Assembly (NCBI RefSeq): GCF_034096925.1
Contig: NZ_JAWZSQ010000004.1
Coordinates: 124,001-188,000 of the forward strand
Direction of reading: 5' to 3'
From: Patulibacter defluvii
Lineage (GTDB): Bacteria > Actinomycetota > Thermoleophilia > Solirubrobacterales > Solirubrobacteraceae
DNA length: 64,000 bases
Part shown: positions 15,297-25,079 of the stretch, piece by piece
Layout of the letters: each line of letters opens with the position of its first letter
How positions within the stretch are numbered: the first letter of the stretch is position 1
Translations under genes and position numbers: made by a program
The notes under the pieces: model-generated
The model's input: the letters and a program-made list of their open reading frames with translations, nothing else
Databases searched by the model: none
Told to the model about the DNA's origin: nothing

Positions 15297-16247
15297 ATGA
15301 GCGCGACCTACGGTTCCACCCCGGCCCGGCCGCTGCGGCCGCGGCGCACCTGCCACTCGGTTCCCGGCTCGAGCGAGAAGTTCCTGGCCAAGGCGCCGAC
15401 GCTCGCCGCCGACCAGGTGTTCCTCGACCTCGAGGACTCCGTCGCCCGCAGCGAGAAGGACGCCGCCCGCGCGCGCGTGATCGAGGCCCTGCGGACGCTC
15501 GAGTTCCCGGCCGAGAAGACCGTCGTCTACCGCGTCAACGGCACCGACACGCCGTTCTTCTACCGCGACCTGATCGACGTCGTCGAGCAGGTCGGCGACA
15601 AGATCCACGCGGTGATGCTGCCGAAGGTCCAGACCCCCGGCGACATCGAGCTGACCGACAAGCTGCTGACCCAGATCGAGCTGGCCAAGGGCTTCGAGGT
15701 CGGCCGGATCGGGATCGAGGCCCAGGTCGAGGACGCGAAGGGCCTGGTCAACGTCGAGGCGATCACCACCGCCTCGCCGCGGATGGAGACGATCATCTTC
15801 GGCCCCGGCGACTACTCGGCCGCGATCGGGATCCCGATCACCCAGATCGGCGGCGCGCCCGAGGGCTACCCGGGCGACCACCTGAACTACCTGTACTCGC
15901 GGCTGGTCGTGGCCGCCCGCGCGGCCGGCATCCAGGCGATCGACGGCCCCTACGCCGCGTTCAAGGACGAGGACGGCCTGCGCGAGCGCACGAAGCTCGT
16001 CCGCGCCCTCGGCCTCGACGGCAAGTGGACGATCCACCCCGCCCAGATCGACGTCGTGAACGAGATCTTCACCCCCACCCGCGAGCAGTGGGAGAAGGCC
16101 GAGGGGATGCTGGCCGCCTACCACCAGGCGACCGAGGTCGAGGGCGCCGGCGCGGCGATCTACGACGGCGAGATGATCGACGAGGCCAACCGCAAGATGG
16201 CCGAGCGGATCGCCGGCCAGGGCCGCGCCGCGGGCTACGCGGCCTAG
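15297..16247 (+). CDS. CitE-like beta-hydroxyacyl-CoA lyase, Rv2498c type
   Basis: 316 residues from ATG 15297, HpcH/HpaI superfamily. Seen: TCHSVPGSSEKFLAKAP near the N-terminus (phosphate/CoA contacts in the family), VFLDLEDSVA with the metal Asp, VMLPKVQT, GIEAQVEDAKGLVN with the metal Glu, and WTIHPAQIDVVNEIFTPT. Free-standing CitE-like proteins of this type cleave or form beta-hydroxyacyl-CoA thioesters such as citramalyl-CoA. The partner MaoC-type hydratase commonly encoded beside it in mycobacteria is here 10 kb away at 4521. Confidence 0.85.
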   Translation: MSATYGSTPARPLRPRRTCHSVPGSSEKFLAKAPTLAADQVFLDLEDSVARSEKDAARARVIEALRTLEFPAEKTVVYRVNGTDTPFFYRDLIDVVEQVGDKIHAVMLPKVQTPGDIELTDKLLTQIELAKGFEVGRIGIEAQVEDAKGLVNVEAITTASPRMETIIFGPGDYSAAIGIPITQIGGAPEGYPGDHLNYLYSRLVVAARAAGIQAIDGPYAAFKDEDGLRERTKLVRALGLDGKWTIHPAQIDVVNEIFTPTREQWEKAEGMLAAYHQATEVEGAGAAIYDGEMIDEANRKMAERIAGQGRAAGYAA

Positions 16248-16305
16248 CGGCTCCCGCGGTCCGTCGCCGCGCGTCCGTCCGCGGGCGCGCGGCTATCGTC
16301 CCGGC

Positions 16306-16995
16306 ATGGCCCGCACGCCCGCCCTGGAAGCGCTCGCGCCCGACGTCTGGCGGATCGAGCTGGCGCCGGGCGCGCGGCTCAACGCCTACCTGCTCGGCGA
16401 CGTGCTGGTCGACGCCGGGATGCCGTCGTCGGCCGAGCCGCTGCTGCGGGCGATCGCCGGCCACCCGCTCGCGCGCCACGTCCTGACCCACGTCCACGTC
16501 GATCACGCCGGCGGCAGCCGGGTCGTGGCCGACGCCCGCCACGTGCCGGTGGCCTGCGGCGCCGGCGATCTCGACGACCTGCGCGCCGGCCGCTCGCCGG
16601 ACATCGTCCTGCCGGCGCCGGTCCAGCCACTGGCGCGGCGGATCGCCCGCTACCGGGCACTCCCGCAGGCGACGGCGCTGGCCGAGGACGAGCCGGTCGG
16701 CCCCGGCTTCCGCGTGGTCCCGACGCCCGGCCACACCGCCGGCCACCTCTCGCTCTGGCGCGAGAGCGACCGGCTGCTGATCGCCGGCGACGCGCTCTTC
16801 GGCCAGAACGTGGTCACCGGCCGCGGCGGGCTGCAGGCCCCGCCGCGGATCGACCAGCCCGATCCGCCGGCGGTCCGGGCCGCGATCCGGCGGCTGGCGG
16901 CGCTCGAACCGGAGATCGTCGCCTTCGGCCACGGCCACGCCGTCCGCGGCGCCGCCGGACCGCTGCAGGCGCTGGCCGACGGACTGCCGGCCTGA
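16306..16995 (+). CDS. MBL-fold metallohydrolase
   Basis: 229 residues. The zinc motif THVHVDHAGG (the HxHxDH signature) lies near residues 62-71. Further ligands appear in PTPGHTAGHLS, IAGDALFG and FGHGHAV, so the set is complete. Proteins of this size include glyoxalase II-like and general thioester or lactone hydrolases. The substrate cannot be read from the sequence. It stands 58 bp after the CitE-like gene on the same strand and might be cotranscribed. Confidence 0.88.
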   Translation: MARTPALEALAPDVWRIELAPGARLNAYLLGDVLVDAGMPSSAEPLLRAIAGHPLARHVLTHVHVDHAGGSRVVADARHVPVACGAGDLDDLRAGRSPDIVLPAPVQPLARRIARYRALPQATALAEDEPVGPGFRVVPTPGHTAGHLSLWRESDRLLIAGDALFGQNVVTGRGGLQAPPRIDQPDPPAVRAAIRRLAALEPEIVAFGHGHAVRGAAGPLQALADGLPA

Positions 16996-17010
16996 GCGCC
17001 CGCGTCGGCG

Positions 17011-17805
17011 CTACATCCCGGTCTTCTTCATCAGCGGCAGCAGGATCGAGCGCGGCGTGTAGCGCCCGCCGAGCGCGGCCGCCTTCACCGGCGCGTGCGG
17101 GACGACCACGCGGGCGCCCTTCTCCAGCCCCTCGACCGCCTCGCGCGCGACCTTGTCGCTGGTCGTCCACATCGGCTTCGCGCCGGCCGCCCCCTGGGCG
17201 CCGCCGGCGACCTCCCAGAACTCGGTCTTGACCGGGCCCGGGCAGAGGGTGGTGACGGTCACCCCGCGCGACTTCAGCTCCTCGTGCAGGGTCTCGCCGA
17301 GGCTGAGGACGAACGCCTTCGTGGCCGCGTAGTCGCTCATCCCGAAGACCGGCTGGAAGGCGGCGACCGAGGCCAGCAGCAGGATCGCGCCGGCCTTCCG
17401 CTCGGCCATCCCGGGGGCGATCGCGCGGGCCAGGTGGTGGACCGCCTCGACGTTGAGCCGGATCATCTGGTCCTGGCGCTCGGCGTCGAGCTCGATGAAG
17501 CGCCCGGAGAGGCCGTAGCCGGCGTTGTTCAGCAGCACGTCGACCTCGAGCCCGAGGCCAGCGATCCGCCCCAGCAGGTCGTTGCGGCCGTCGCGCTCGG
17601 AGAGGTCGGCCGGCAGCACGTCGACCCGCACCCCGTGATCTTGGCGCAGCTCCTCGGCCAGCTCCTCCAGCCGGTCGGCGCGGCGGGCGACGAGGATCAG
17701 CCCGTGGCCGCGGCGGGCCAGCTCGCGGGCGAGATCGGCACCGATGCCCGACGAGGCACCGGTGACCAGGGCGGCACCGTCGGGACGGGGCTTCGGAAGG
17801 CTCAT
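17011..17805 (-). CDS. Short-chain dehydrogenase/reductase
   Basis: 264 residues from ATG 17805. Classical SDR: the NAD(P)-binding TGASSGIGADLARELARRG, DVLLNNAGYG, and the active-site YAATKAFVLSLGE (YxxxK) preceded by LLLASVAAF. Arg residues after strand 2 (VARRADRLEEL) suggest NADPH. The C-terminus (GRYTPRSILLPLMKKTGM) is the kind found in DltE/YqjQ-like enzymes of Actinobacteria. Substrate unknown. Confidence 0.88.
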   Translation of the reverse strand: MSLPKPRPDGAALVTGASSGIGADLARELARRGHGLILVARRADRLEELAEELRQDHGVRVDVLPADLSERDGRNDLLGRIAGLGLEVDVLLNNAGYGLSGRFIELDAERQDQMIRLNVEAVHHLARAIAPGMAERKAGAILLLASVAAFQPVFGMSDYAATKAFVLSLGETLHEELKSRGVTVTTLCPGPVKTEFWEVAGGAQGAAGAKPMWTTSDKVAREAVEGLEKGARVVVPHAPVKAAALGGRYTPRSILLPLMKKTGM

Positions 17806-17888
17806 GAGACCAATCCTACTGTCGGTATGAAATCGGCACGACCGGGCGCAGCCTACGCCGTCGCCGGGCGGCCGTCGACCGCCGGCGG

Positions 17889-18263
17889 TCAGTGCTTGTA
17901 CTTGGCGCCCTGGCTGCGGGCCTTGGCGGCGGTCTTGGTCGCCACCTGACCGATCAGCTTCAGGTACTGGTCGACGCCGGTGGCCTTGAAGCGGCCGGTG
18001 TTCCAGGCCCGGATCCAGGACGAGAGGTCGGCCTCGAGCAGGTCGTTGAGGACGTCGCGGCGGATGTCGATCGTGATCCGCGCGTCGGGGGCCAGCTCCT
18101 TGGTGACCTTCGGCCCCGGCATCTCGATCCGGATCAGCTGGACGTCGCGCCCGCCGTGGACCTCGGCGGCGGCGATCAGCTTCAGCGGCTTCAGCGCGGG
18201 CACCTGCTCGAGCAGGTGGTCGAGCGCGGTCTGGACCGCCGTCCGGGAGTCGAGGTTCGACAT
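17889..18263 (-). CDS. SCP2-like small protein
   Basis: 124 residues. The order of segments fits a compact SCP2-like lipid-binding domain: helix LDHLLEQVPALKPLKLIAAAE, strand VQLIRIEMPGP, strand ARITIDIRRDVLNDLLEA, helix LSSWIRAWNTG, then RFKATGVDQYLKLIGQV, and a basic tail with five Lys. A second SCP2 domain occurs at the window start. Divergent from fpg with 41 bp between starts. Domain assignment is moderate. Confidence 0.6.
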   Translation of the reverse strand: MSNLDSRTAVQTALDHLLEQVPALKPLKLIAAAEVHGGRDVQLIRIEMPGPKVTKELAPDARITIDIRRDVLNDLLEADLSSWIRAWNTGRFKATGVDQYLKLIGQVATKTAAKARSQGAKYKH

Positions 18264-18304
18264 GCGCGAACCCTACCCGGCGGGGCTTCCGTAGCCTGAC
18301 GCGG

Positions 18305-19183
18305 GTGCCCGAGCTGCCCGAGGTCGAAGCCGCCCGCGCCCTCGCCGATCGTTGGACGACCGGACGCACGGTCGTCGACGTCGAGGACGCCGACGAGTGG
18401 GTCTGCCGGCCCCATCCCCCGGGCGAGATCGCCGCGGCGGTGACCGGGCGGCGGATCACCGGCGTCGGGCGGATCGGCAAGTCGCTCTGGCTCGACCTCG
18501 ACGACGGCCACCGGCTGGGGCTGCACCTGGGGATGGCGGGGCGGCTGGTGGCGATGGCGCCCGAGGGCGTCGGGCCGGACCACGAGCCGGGGGTGCCGCC
18601 GGCCGAGCTGCCGGAGACGGCGGGCGAGCCGCTGACGGCAAGCGAGCGGACGTCGTGGTCGATGCCGGTTCGGAGCGGGGTGCGGGAACTGCCGGGAGAC
18701 GGCAGCTGGACCCGCTTCGCGCTCGACCTCGACGACGGCGCGCGGCTGCTGCTGTTCGACAAGCGGCGGCTGGCGCGGGTGCGACTCGATCCCGACCTGT
18801 CGACGCTCGGACCGGATGCCCTGACCGTCGACGCCGAGTCGTTCGCCGAACGGGTCGGCCGCGGCGCGGCACCGCTGAAGGCCCGGCTGATGGACCAGTC
18901 CGTGATCGCCGGCGTCGGCAACCTGCTCTGCGACGAGGTCCTCTGGCAGGCGGCCCAATCGCCGCTGCGCCCGGCCGGCGAGCTGTCCCGCGACGAGCTG
19001 GACGAGCTGCACGAGATCCTGATCGCCGGCACCCGCGAGGCGATCGCCCGCGGCGGCGTCCACCTGGGCGACGTGATCCCCTACCGCCGCAAGGGCGAGC
19101 ACTGCCCCCGCTGCGGCGCCGCGATGGTCCGCGGGACGGTCGGCGGACGGACGACCTGGTGGTGCTCGCGGGAGCAGGAGTAG
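18305..19183 (+). CDS. mutM: Formamidopyrimidine-DNA glycosylase, divergent zinc finger
   Basis: 292 residues from GTG 18305. Fpg/Nei family base-excision enzyme: catalytic N-terminal PELPEVEAARAL (Pro2, Glu3), the beta-hairpin Lys in GRIGKSLWLDL, LHLGMAGRL, the H2TH region MDQSVIAGVGNLLCDEVLWQA, and a C-terminal zinc ribbon. Odd points: an acidic, proline-rich insertion around 90-130, and a zinc ribbon that reads HCPRCGAAM...TWWCSREQ, so the fourth Cys (normally CxxC) is Glu. It removes oxidised purines such as 8-oxoguanine. Confidence 0.88.
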   Translation: MPELPEVEAARALADRWTTGRTVVDVEDADEWVCRPHPPGEIAAAVTGRRITGVGRIGKSLWLDLDDGHRLGLHLGMAGRLVAMAPEGVGPDHEPGVPPAELPETAGEPLTASERTSWSMPVRSGVRELPGDGSWTRFALDLDDGARLLLFDKRRLARVRLDPDLSTLGPDALTVDAESFAERVGRGAAPLKARLMDQSVIAGVGNLLCDEVLWQAAQSPLRPAGELSRDELDELHEILIAGTREAIARGGVHLGDVIPYRRKGEHCPRCGAAMVRGTVGGRTTWWCSREQE

Positions 19184-20059
19184 GGGCGGGGTCGGCGTTG
19201 GCAGGTCGTGGCCGGTGCGGTTGGGTCGGTGGCCTCGGCCGGTGGATGGCGGGCGTCGGCCGAGCAGTGACCGGTGGTCAGCGGGTGAGCGTCGCCGCAG
19301 CGGCTGGGGTCGGCGTTGCCGCATCCGCCTCGACGAACGCCGTCCGCGGACCAGCGAGGGCACGTACGGGAGCGGGACCGACGGCGCGGCACCTCGGGAC
19401 GGCATCTCCGGCACCAGCCTGAGCGGCTGGGGTGCGCAGCGCGCCCCGGGCCAGCGGCGCCGCGAGGTGTGGCGCGTGATGCGCACCTTACGGGCACGAA
19501 GCGCCCCAGGCCGGTGGGCCGCTCGGGTATGGCGCGTAGGGCTTTCGCCCGGCCAGCATGGCCTGCGCCACGCCGGCCCGCCGCACGGTGTGGCGCACCA
19601 CGCGCGCCCTACCGGCATAGCGCGCCGCGGGCAGGTGGCGTCGTCGGGCGGGGCGCGTGGTGCTCGTCCTGCCGGCATGACGCGCCGTGGGCGCGTGGCC
19701 GCTTGGGGTTTGGCGCGTCATGCCCGCCCGGTCGCCCGAGTCGCCCCCGGCCGCCCAAGCCGCCCCATCCGCCCCCGCCCCCCCAAGGACCACGGCTCGC
19801 ACCGCCACGCCGCCCGCCCCGCTCCCGTACGTGCCTCGCTGACCAACCACCAGCCTCGGTCGAGGACGCCGCCGCAGCACCAACCGAGGCCGCCGCGGCA
19901 ACGCCCGCCGACCGATCACCGCCCACCACTCGACCAACGCCCACCACCGACCAGCCGACCCTGCCACCGACCAGCCAACCGCTGCCACCGACCTGCCTCT
20001 CCTCCTCCCCCGTGCCCAACCGCACCGACGAGACTGCCCCGCCGTACTACGCTCGAACG
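19184..20059. other. 876-bp stretch without a supportable gene
   Basis: G/T-rich at the left (19184-19330), a 60-bp tandem array in the middle (19441-19735), and C/A-rich at the right (19740-20040). The right part has a ~21-bp short repeat (CCACCGACCAGCC, about 19945-19998). Long open frames run through it, but they mirror the 60-bp period (20 codons), have no ribosome site and give low-complexity Arg/Pro/Ala products. One such frame reads into the DCC gene. I treat the region as non-coding. Confidence 0.55.
19441..19735. repeat. Tandem array of about five 60-bp hairpin repeats
   Basis: Units begin near 19441, 19501, 19562, 19621 and 19681; the last is degenerate. Each has GCGCC at the left, a variable G+C-rich middle, TGGCGCGT at about position 30, and an end reading CCGGCATGA or a near form. 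GGCGCGT of one unit pairs with ACGCGCC or GCGCC at the start of the next, giving a hairpin with a loop of ~20 nt. Anchors TGGCGCGT or variants stand at 19470, 19530, 19591, 19651 and 19711, a spacing of 60-61 bp. Confidence 0.7.
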
Positions 20060-20497
20060 GTGAGCACCCCGCCCGAGCCCTCCGCGCTCCGTCCCGGCGA
20101 TCCTCCCGGCCGCGGCGAGCGGCTGCTGGTGCTGTTCGACGCCAACTGCGGGTTCTGCCTCAGCGGGCGCGATCTGCTGCGCCGCTGGGATCGGCGCGGG
20201 CGGCTGGCCGACGACCTGATCCAGCGCCACCAGCAGGGGCTGCTCGCCGACCTCTCGCCCGAGGCCCAGCTGGCCACCTGGCACGTGATCCACCCCGACG
20301 GCCGCCGCGAGTCCGGTGGCGCCGCCCTGGCCGCGGTCCTGCACGAGCTGCCGGGCGCCGCACCGGGATCCTGGATCGCCCGTCACCTGCCCGGCCCGAC
20401 CGACCGCGCCTACCGCTGGATGGCCGGCCACCGGATCGCGATCTCGCGGCTGCTGCGAACGCAGGGCCACCCGGAACGCGGCCGGATCCCCGACTGA
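20060..20497 (+). CDS. DCC-family thiol-disulfide oxidoreductase-like protein (DUF393)
   Basis: 145 residues from GTG 20060. The DxxCxxC-type motif LLVLFDANCGFCLSGRDLL defines the DCC/DUF393 family (predicted thioredoxin-like, with the pair of Cys in NCGFC). Downstream GAALAAVLHELPG and DRAYRWMAGHRIAISRLL also fit. The open frame continues upstream through the repeat array to 19316, but the usual family length (130-150) supports the GTG start. Confidence 0.78.
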   Translation: MSTPPEPSALRPGDPPGRGERLLVLFDANCGFCLSGRDLLRRWDRRGRLADDLIQRHQQGLLADLSPEAQLATWHVIHPDGRRESGGAALAAVLHELPGAAPGSWIARHLPGPTDRAYRWMAGHRIAISRLLRTQGHPERGRIPD

Positions 20498-20507
20498 CCC
20501 TGGCCGG

Positions 20508-21092
20508 TCAGACCGCGACGCCGTCGACCAGCAGGGCCACCAGCCCCGCCCGCGCCCGCTCGGGCGGCCACCGGTGCCCCAGCCGCATGTGCCGGTAGGT
20601 CCAGCCGATCGCGTTGAAGAGCAGGGTCGCCGTCTCCGCCGGGTCCTCGCTGCGGAGGCTGCCGTCGGCGACGCCGTCCTCGACGATCCGCCGCAGGCCG
20701 TCGGTGAACCCCGCCCGGGTCAGCACCGGCCCCTCCTCCTGGTCGTGGAAGACCCGATCGAGCTGCTCGCCCAGCGCCTCGATCATCCCCAGGTAGCGCT
20801 CGTTGACCACGCACAGCGCCGCGAGTGCCTGGCGCAGCCGCTCGCGTCCCGCCCCCTCCGCCACCAGCGCCGGGAACAGCGCCTCGCGGTGCTCGCGCTC
20901 CAGCGTCCCCGCCAGCTGGGCCAGGACCTCGTCCTTGCCGATCCCGTGGCGGTGGAGGGTCATCCGCGAGACGCCCGCCGCCTCCGCCAGCTCGCTCAGC
21001 GTCACCGTCCGCCAGTCGCGCGCGCCGAGCCGGTCGCGGACCCGCCGCAGCCGGTCGTCGTCGAGCCCCGGGGAGTCCACGAGCTCGCCCAT
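20508..21092 (-). CDS. TetR-family transcriptional regulator
   Basis: 194 residues from ATG 21092. The N-terminal helix-turn-helix reads TLSELAEAAGVSRMTLHRHGIGKDEVL, followed by a helical ligand-binding domain (TLLFNAIGWTYRHMRLG near the end). It begins 4 bp after the ABC gene stop, so it is the second gene of a two-gene operon. A TetR-type palindrome lies at 21970-21987 ahead of the operon, consistent with autoregulation. Confidence 0.85.
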   Translation of the reverse strand: MGELVDSPGLDDDRLRRVRDRLGARDWRTVTLSELAEAAGVSRMTLHRHGIGKDEVLAQLAGTLEREHREALFPALVAEGAGRERLRQALAALCVVNERYLGMIEALGEQLDRVFHDQEEGPVLTRAGFTDGLRRIVEDGVADGSLRSEDPAETATLLFNAIGWTYRHMRLGHRWPPERARAGLVALLVDGVAV

Positions 21093-21096
21093 CCTG

Positions 21097-21945
21097 TTAC
21101 ACCGCTGTCGCAGCCGACGCGACGCGGGCCGCCCAGCGACCACCCGCCCGGGAGACCTCGAGCCCGATCCCGAAGCAGCGGCTCAGCGGCTCGTCGCGCA
21201 GGACCCCGTCCACCGGCCCCACCGCGACCACCCGTCCCTCCGCCAGCAGCAGCGCGTGGGTGGTGGTCGGCGGGATCTCCTCGACGTGGTGGGTGACCGT
21301 CACCGTCGGCAGCTCCGGCCGCTCGCGCGCGGTCGCCGCGACCGCGCTCACCAGCCGCTCGCGCGAGGGCAGGTCGAGTCCGGTCGCCGGCTCGTCGAGC
21401 AGCAGCAGCTCCGGCCCCCGCGCCCCGCCCATCAGCGCCCGCGCCAGCAGCAGCCGCTGCCGCTCGCCCTGGGAGCAGTCGTCGAAGCGCCGGGTCGCCA
21501 GCGGCTCGGCCCCGACCAGCGCCAGCAGCCCCCGCGCCCGCGCCTCGTGCTCCTCGCGCAACCGCCGCTGCTGGAGGGCGATGCTGCCGAAGGCGCCGGT
21601 CAGCACCACCTGCAGCCCGTCGAGCGCCGGCCGCAGCGCCCGCGTCGTCGCCGCGTCGACCCGCCCGATCCGCTCGCGCAGCGTCCGCAGGTCGGTGCCG
21701 CCGACCCGCGCGCCGAGGATCCGCACCTGCCCCGCCGTCGGCTGCAGGGCCCCGCCGGCAAGCTGCAGCAGCGTGCTCTTGCCGGCGCCGTTCGGCCCCA
21801 GCACCACCCACTGCTCGCCCGCCGCGACCCGCCAGTCGACGGCGTCGAGCAGCAGCAGTGGCTGGCCGTCGCGACCGTGGCGGCGGACGGTCGCGGCGAC
21901 GACCGCGATCGCCTCGGCCCCGGCCGGCGGCGGCTCCTCGAGCAT
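21097..21945 (-). CDS. ABC transporter ATP-binding protein
   Basis: 282 residues from ATG 21945 (GTG 21969 would add 8). Walker A VVLGPNGAGKSTLLQLAGG, signature CSQGERQRLLLARAL, Walker B ELLLLDEPATGLD, and switch His in TVTHHVEEIPPTTTHALLL. No permease gene is adjacent. The HVEEIP and 'GPVDGVL' C-terminal pattern resembles stand-alone ModF/PhrA-like ATPases rather than a typical importer subunit. Cotranscribed with the TetR gene. Confidence 0.85.
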   Translation of the reverse strand: MLEEPPPAGAEAIAVVAATVRRHGRDGQPLLLLDAVDWRVAAGEQWVVLGPNGAGKSTLLQLAGGALQPTAGQVRILGARVGGTDLRTLRERIGRVDAATTRALRPALDGLQVVLTGAFGSIALQQRRLREEHEARARGLLALVGAEPLATRRFDDCSQGERQRLLLARALMGGARGPELLLLDEPATGLDLPSRERLVSAVAATARERPELPTVTVTHHVEEIPPTTTHALLLAEGRVVAVGPVDGVLRDEPLSRCFGIGLEVSRAGGRWAARVASAATAV

Positions 21946-21969
21946 CGACGGGGACTGGCGGTCACACAC

Positions 21970-21987
21970 TGTTACACGAATGTATCA
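21970..21987 (-). promoter_or_regulatory. Candidate TetR operator upstream of the ABC-tetR operon
   Basis: TGTTACACGAATGTATCA is an imperfect palindrome (TGTTACA and TGTATCA, 6 of 7 positions paired around a 4-bp centre). It lies in an A+T-rich patch just ahead of the ABC start and after the thiolase stop. Arm length and spacing suit a TetR dimer. Confidence 0.5.
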
Positions 21988-22008
21988 GCGCGCGACCGCG
22001 CGCCCCGC

Positions 22009-23178
22009 TCAGACCCGCTGGATCAGCGTCGCCGGCCCGGTCCCGCCGGCGGTGCACATCGTCACCAGGCCGAGCTCGCCGTCGGAGCGCTCCAGCTCGT
22101 GCAGCAGGGTCGTGATCAGCCGCGCCCCGCTCGACCCCAGCGGATGGCCGAGGGCCAGCGCGCCGCCGTTGACGTTGACGCGGTCCATGTCGGGGTGCAG
22201 CTCGCGCTCCCACGCCAGCACGACCGACGCGAACGCCTCGTTGATCTCGATCAGGTCGAGGTCGCCGATCCCGAGGTCGTTGCGCTCCAGGATCCCGCGG
22301 GTCGCGGGGATCGGGCCGGTCAGCATGATCACCGGGTCGACGCCGGCCGTGAAGTGGTCGACGATCCGGGCCCGCGGGGTCAGGCCCAGCTCGGCGGCCT
22401 TCTCGGCGCTCATCAGCAGCACGCCGGCCGCGCCGTCGGAGATCTGGGACGAGGTCGCCGCCGTGATCCGCCCGTCGGGACGGAAGGCCGGCCGCAGCTT
22501 GGCCAGCGACTCGAGGTTGGTGTCGGGTCGGATCCCCTGGTCGGCGACGATCGGCTGGCCGTCGACCTCGAACGGCAGCAGCTCGCGCTCGAACCGGCCC
22601 TCGGCGGTCGCCCGCGCGGCCAGCTGCTGCGAGCGGACGCCGAACGCGTCGAGGTCGGCGCGGGTGATCTCCCACCGCTCGGCGATCAGCTCGGCCGAGA
22701 GCCCCTGCGGGATCAGGTCGTAGCGGTCCATCAGCTCCGGCGGCCACGGCGTGCCGTGGGCCCCGTCGGCCAGGTTGGCGCCCATCGGCACGTGGCCCAT
22801 GTGCTCGACGCCGCCGCCGATCACGACGTCGTAGACGCCGGCCGCGATCAGCGCGGCGGCGAAGTTGACCGCCTCCTGGGCCGAACCGCACTGGCGGTCG
22901 ATCGTCGCCGCCGGCGTGGTGACCGGCAGCCCGGCCTGGAGCCAGGCGTTGCGCGCGATGTTGTTGGACTGCTCGCCGACCTGCCCGACGGCACCGGCGA
23001 TCACGTCCTGGACGATCGCCGCGTCGATCCCGGTGCGGTCGATCAGGCCCTGGTAGACCGCGCCCAGCAGCGCGTTCGGGTGGACGTCGCGGTAGTAGCC
23101 GACGTCGCTGCGTCCGCGGCCGATCGGCGTCCGCACCGCCTCGACGATCACGACCTCGCGGCCGATGGGAGAGCGCAT
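22009..23178 (-). CDS. Acetyl-CoA C-acyltransferase (thiolase)
   Basis: 389 residues, usual length for the family. Catalytic Cys97 lies in DRQCGSAQEAVNFA, the His in NGGALALGHPLGSSGAR and the second Cys in VTMCTAGGTGPATL. Early segment VEAVRTPIGRGRSDVGYYRD suits the FadA group acting on beta-ketoacyl-CoA (fatty acid or sterol side chain degradation). The start has AGGAGCAGAG upstream. It sits alone; the divergent neighbour at 23340 shares a palindrome-rich promoter region. Confidence 0.92.
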   Translation of the reverse strand: MRSPIGREVVIVEAVRTPIGRGRSDVGYYRDVHPNALLGAVYQGLIDRTGIDAAIVQDVIAGAVGQVGEQSNNIARNAWLQAGLPVTTPAATIDRQCGSAQEAVNFAAALIAAGVYDVVIGGGVEHMGHVPMGANLADGAHGTPWPPELMDRYDLIPQGLSAELIAERWEITRADLDAFGVRSQQLAARATAEGRFERELLPFEVDGQPIVADQGIRPDTNLESLAKLRPAFRPDGRITAATSSQISDGAAGVLLMSAEKAAELGLTPRARIVDHFTAGVDPVIMLTGPIPATRGILERNDLGIGDLDLIEINEAFASVVLAWERELHPDMDRVNVNGGALALGHPLGSSGARLITTLLHELERSDGELGLVTMCTAGGTGPATLIQRV

Positions 23179-23231
23179 CTCTGCTCCTGGTCTCGTGGGT
23201 CCCCGGCCCGGCGCAGCCTCCGCCGGAACCG

Positions 23232-23288
23232 AGTGAGTCGTATGACAAGACGAACTGTAGCGCAGTTGGTTGCGTGAAACGACTCACT
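23232..23288. promoter_or_regulatory. Nested inverted repeats between divergent genes
   Basis: AGTGAGTCGT (23232-23241) and ACGACTCACT (23279-23288) are perfectly complementary 10-mers. Between them lies a second inverted repeat, AACTG (23253-23257) and CAGTT (23263-23267). The stretch is unusually A+T-rich for this genome and lies between the thiolase start (23178) and the gene at 23340. It is a candidate regulator-binding region for one or both. Confidence 0.5.
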
Positions 23289-23339
23289 GTCGGAACGCGC
23301 CGTTCCCGTGCCGTTCGCCGGCCCTGCCAGACTGCGGCC

Positions 23340-25064
<1,725 letters not shown>

Positions 25065-25079
25065 CGGCGCGGGCCGGGC

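Noticed and set aside
19441..19735. CRISPR array
   Set aside because: The 60-bp units are contiguous and degenerate, with no constant repeat/variable spacer alternation and no cas genes.
19215..20063. Long open frames on both strands in the repeat island
   Set aside because: They follow the 60-bp period, lack ribosome sites and family similarity, and differ in composition from real genes nearby.
21095..21108. Second TetR operator at the ABC-tetR junction
   Set aside because: TGTTACACCGCTGT resembles one half of the upstream operator, but it overlaps the ABC stop codon and has no second arm.
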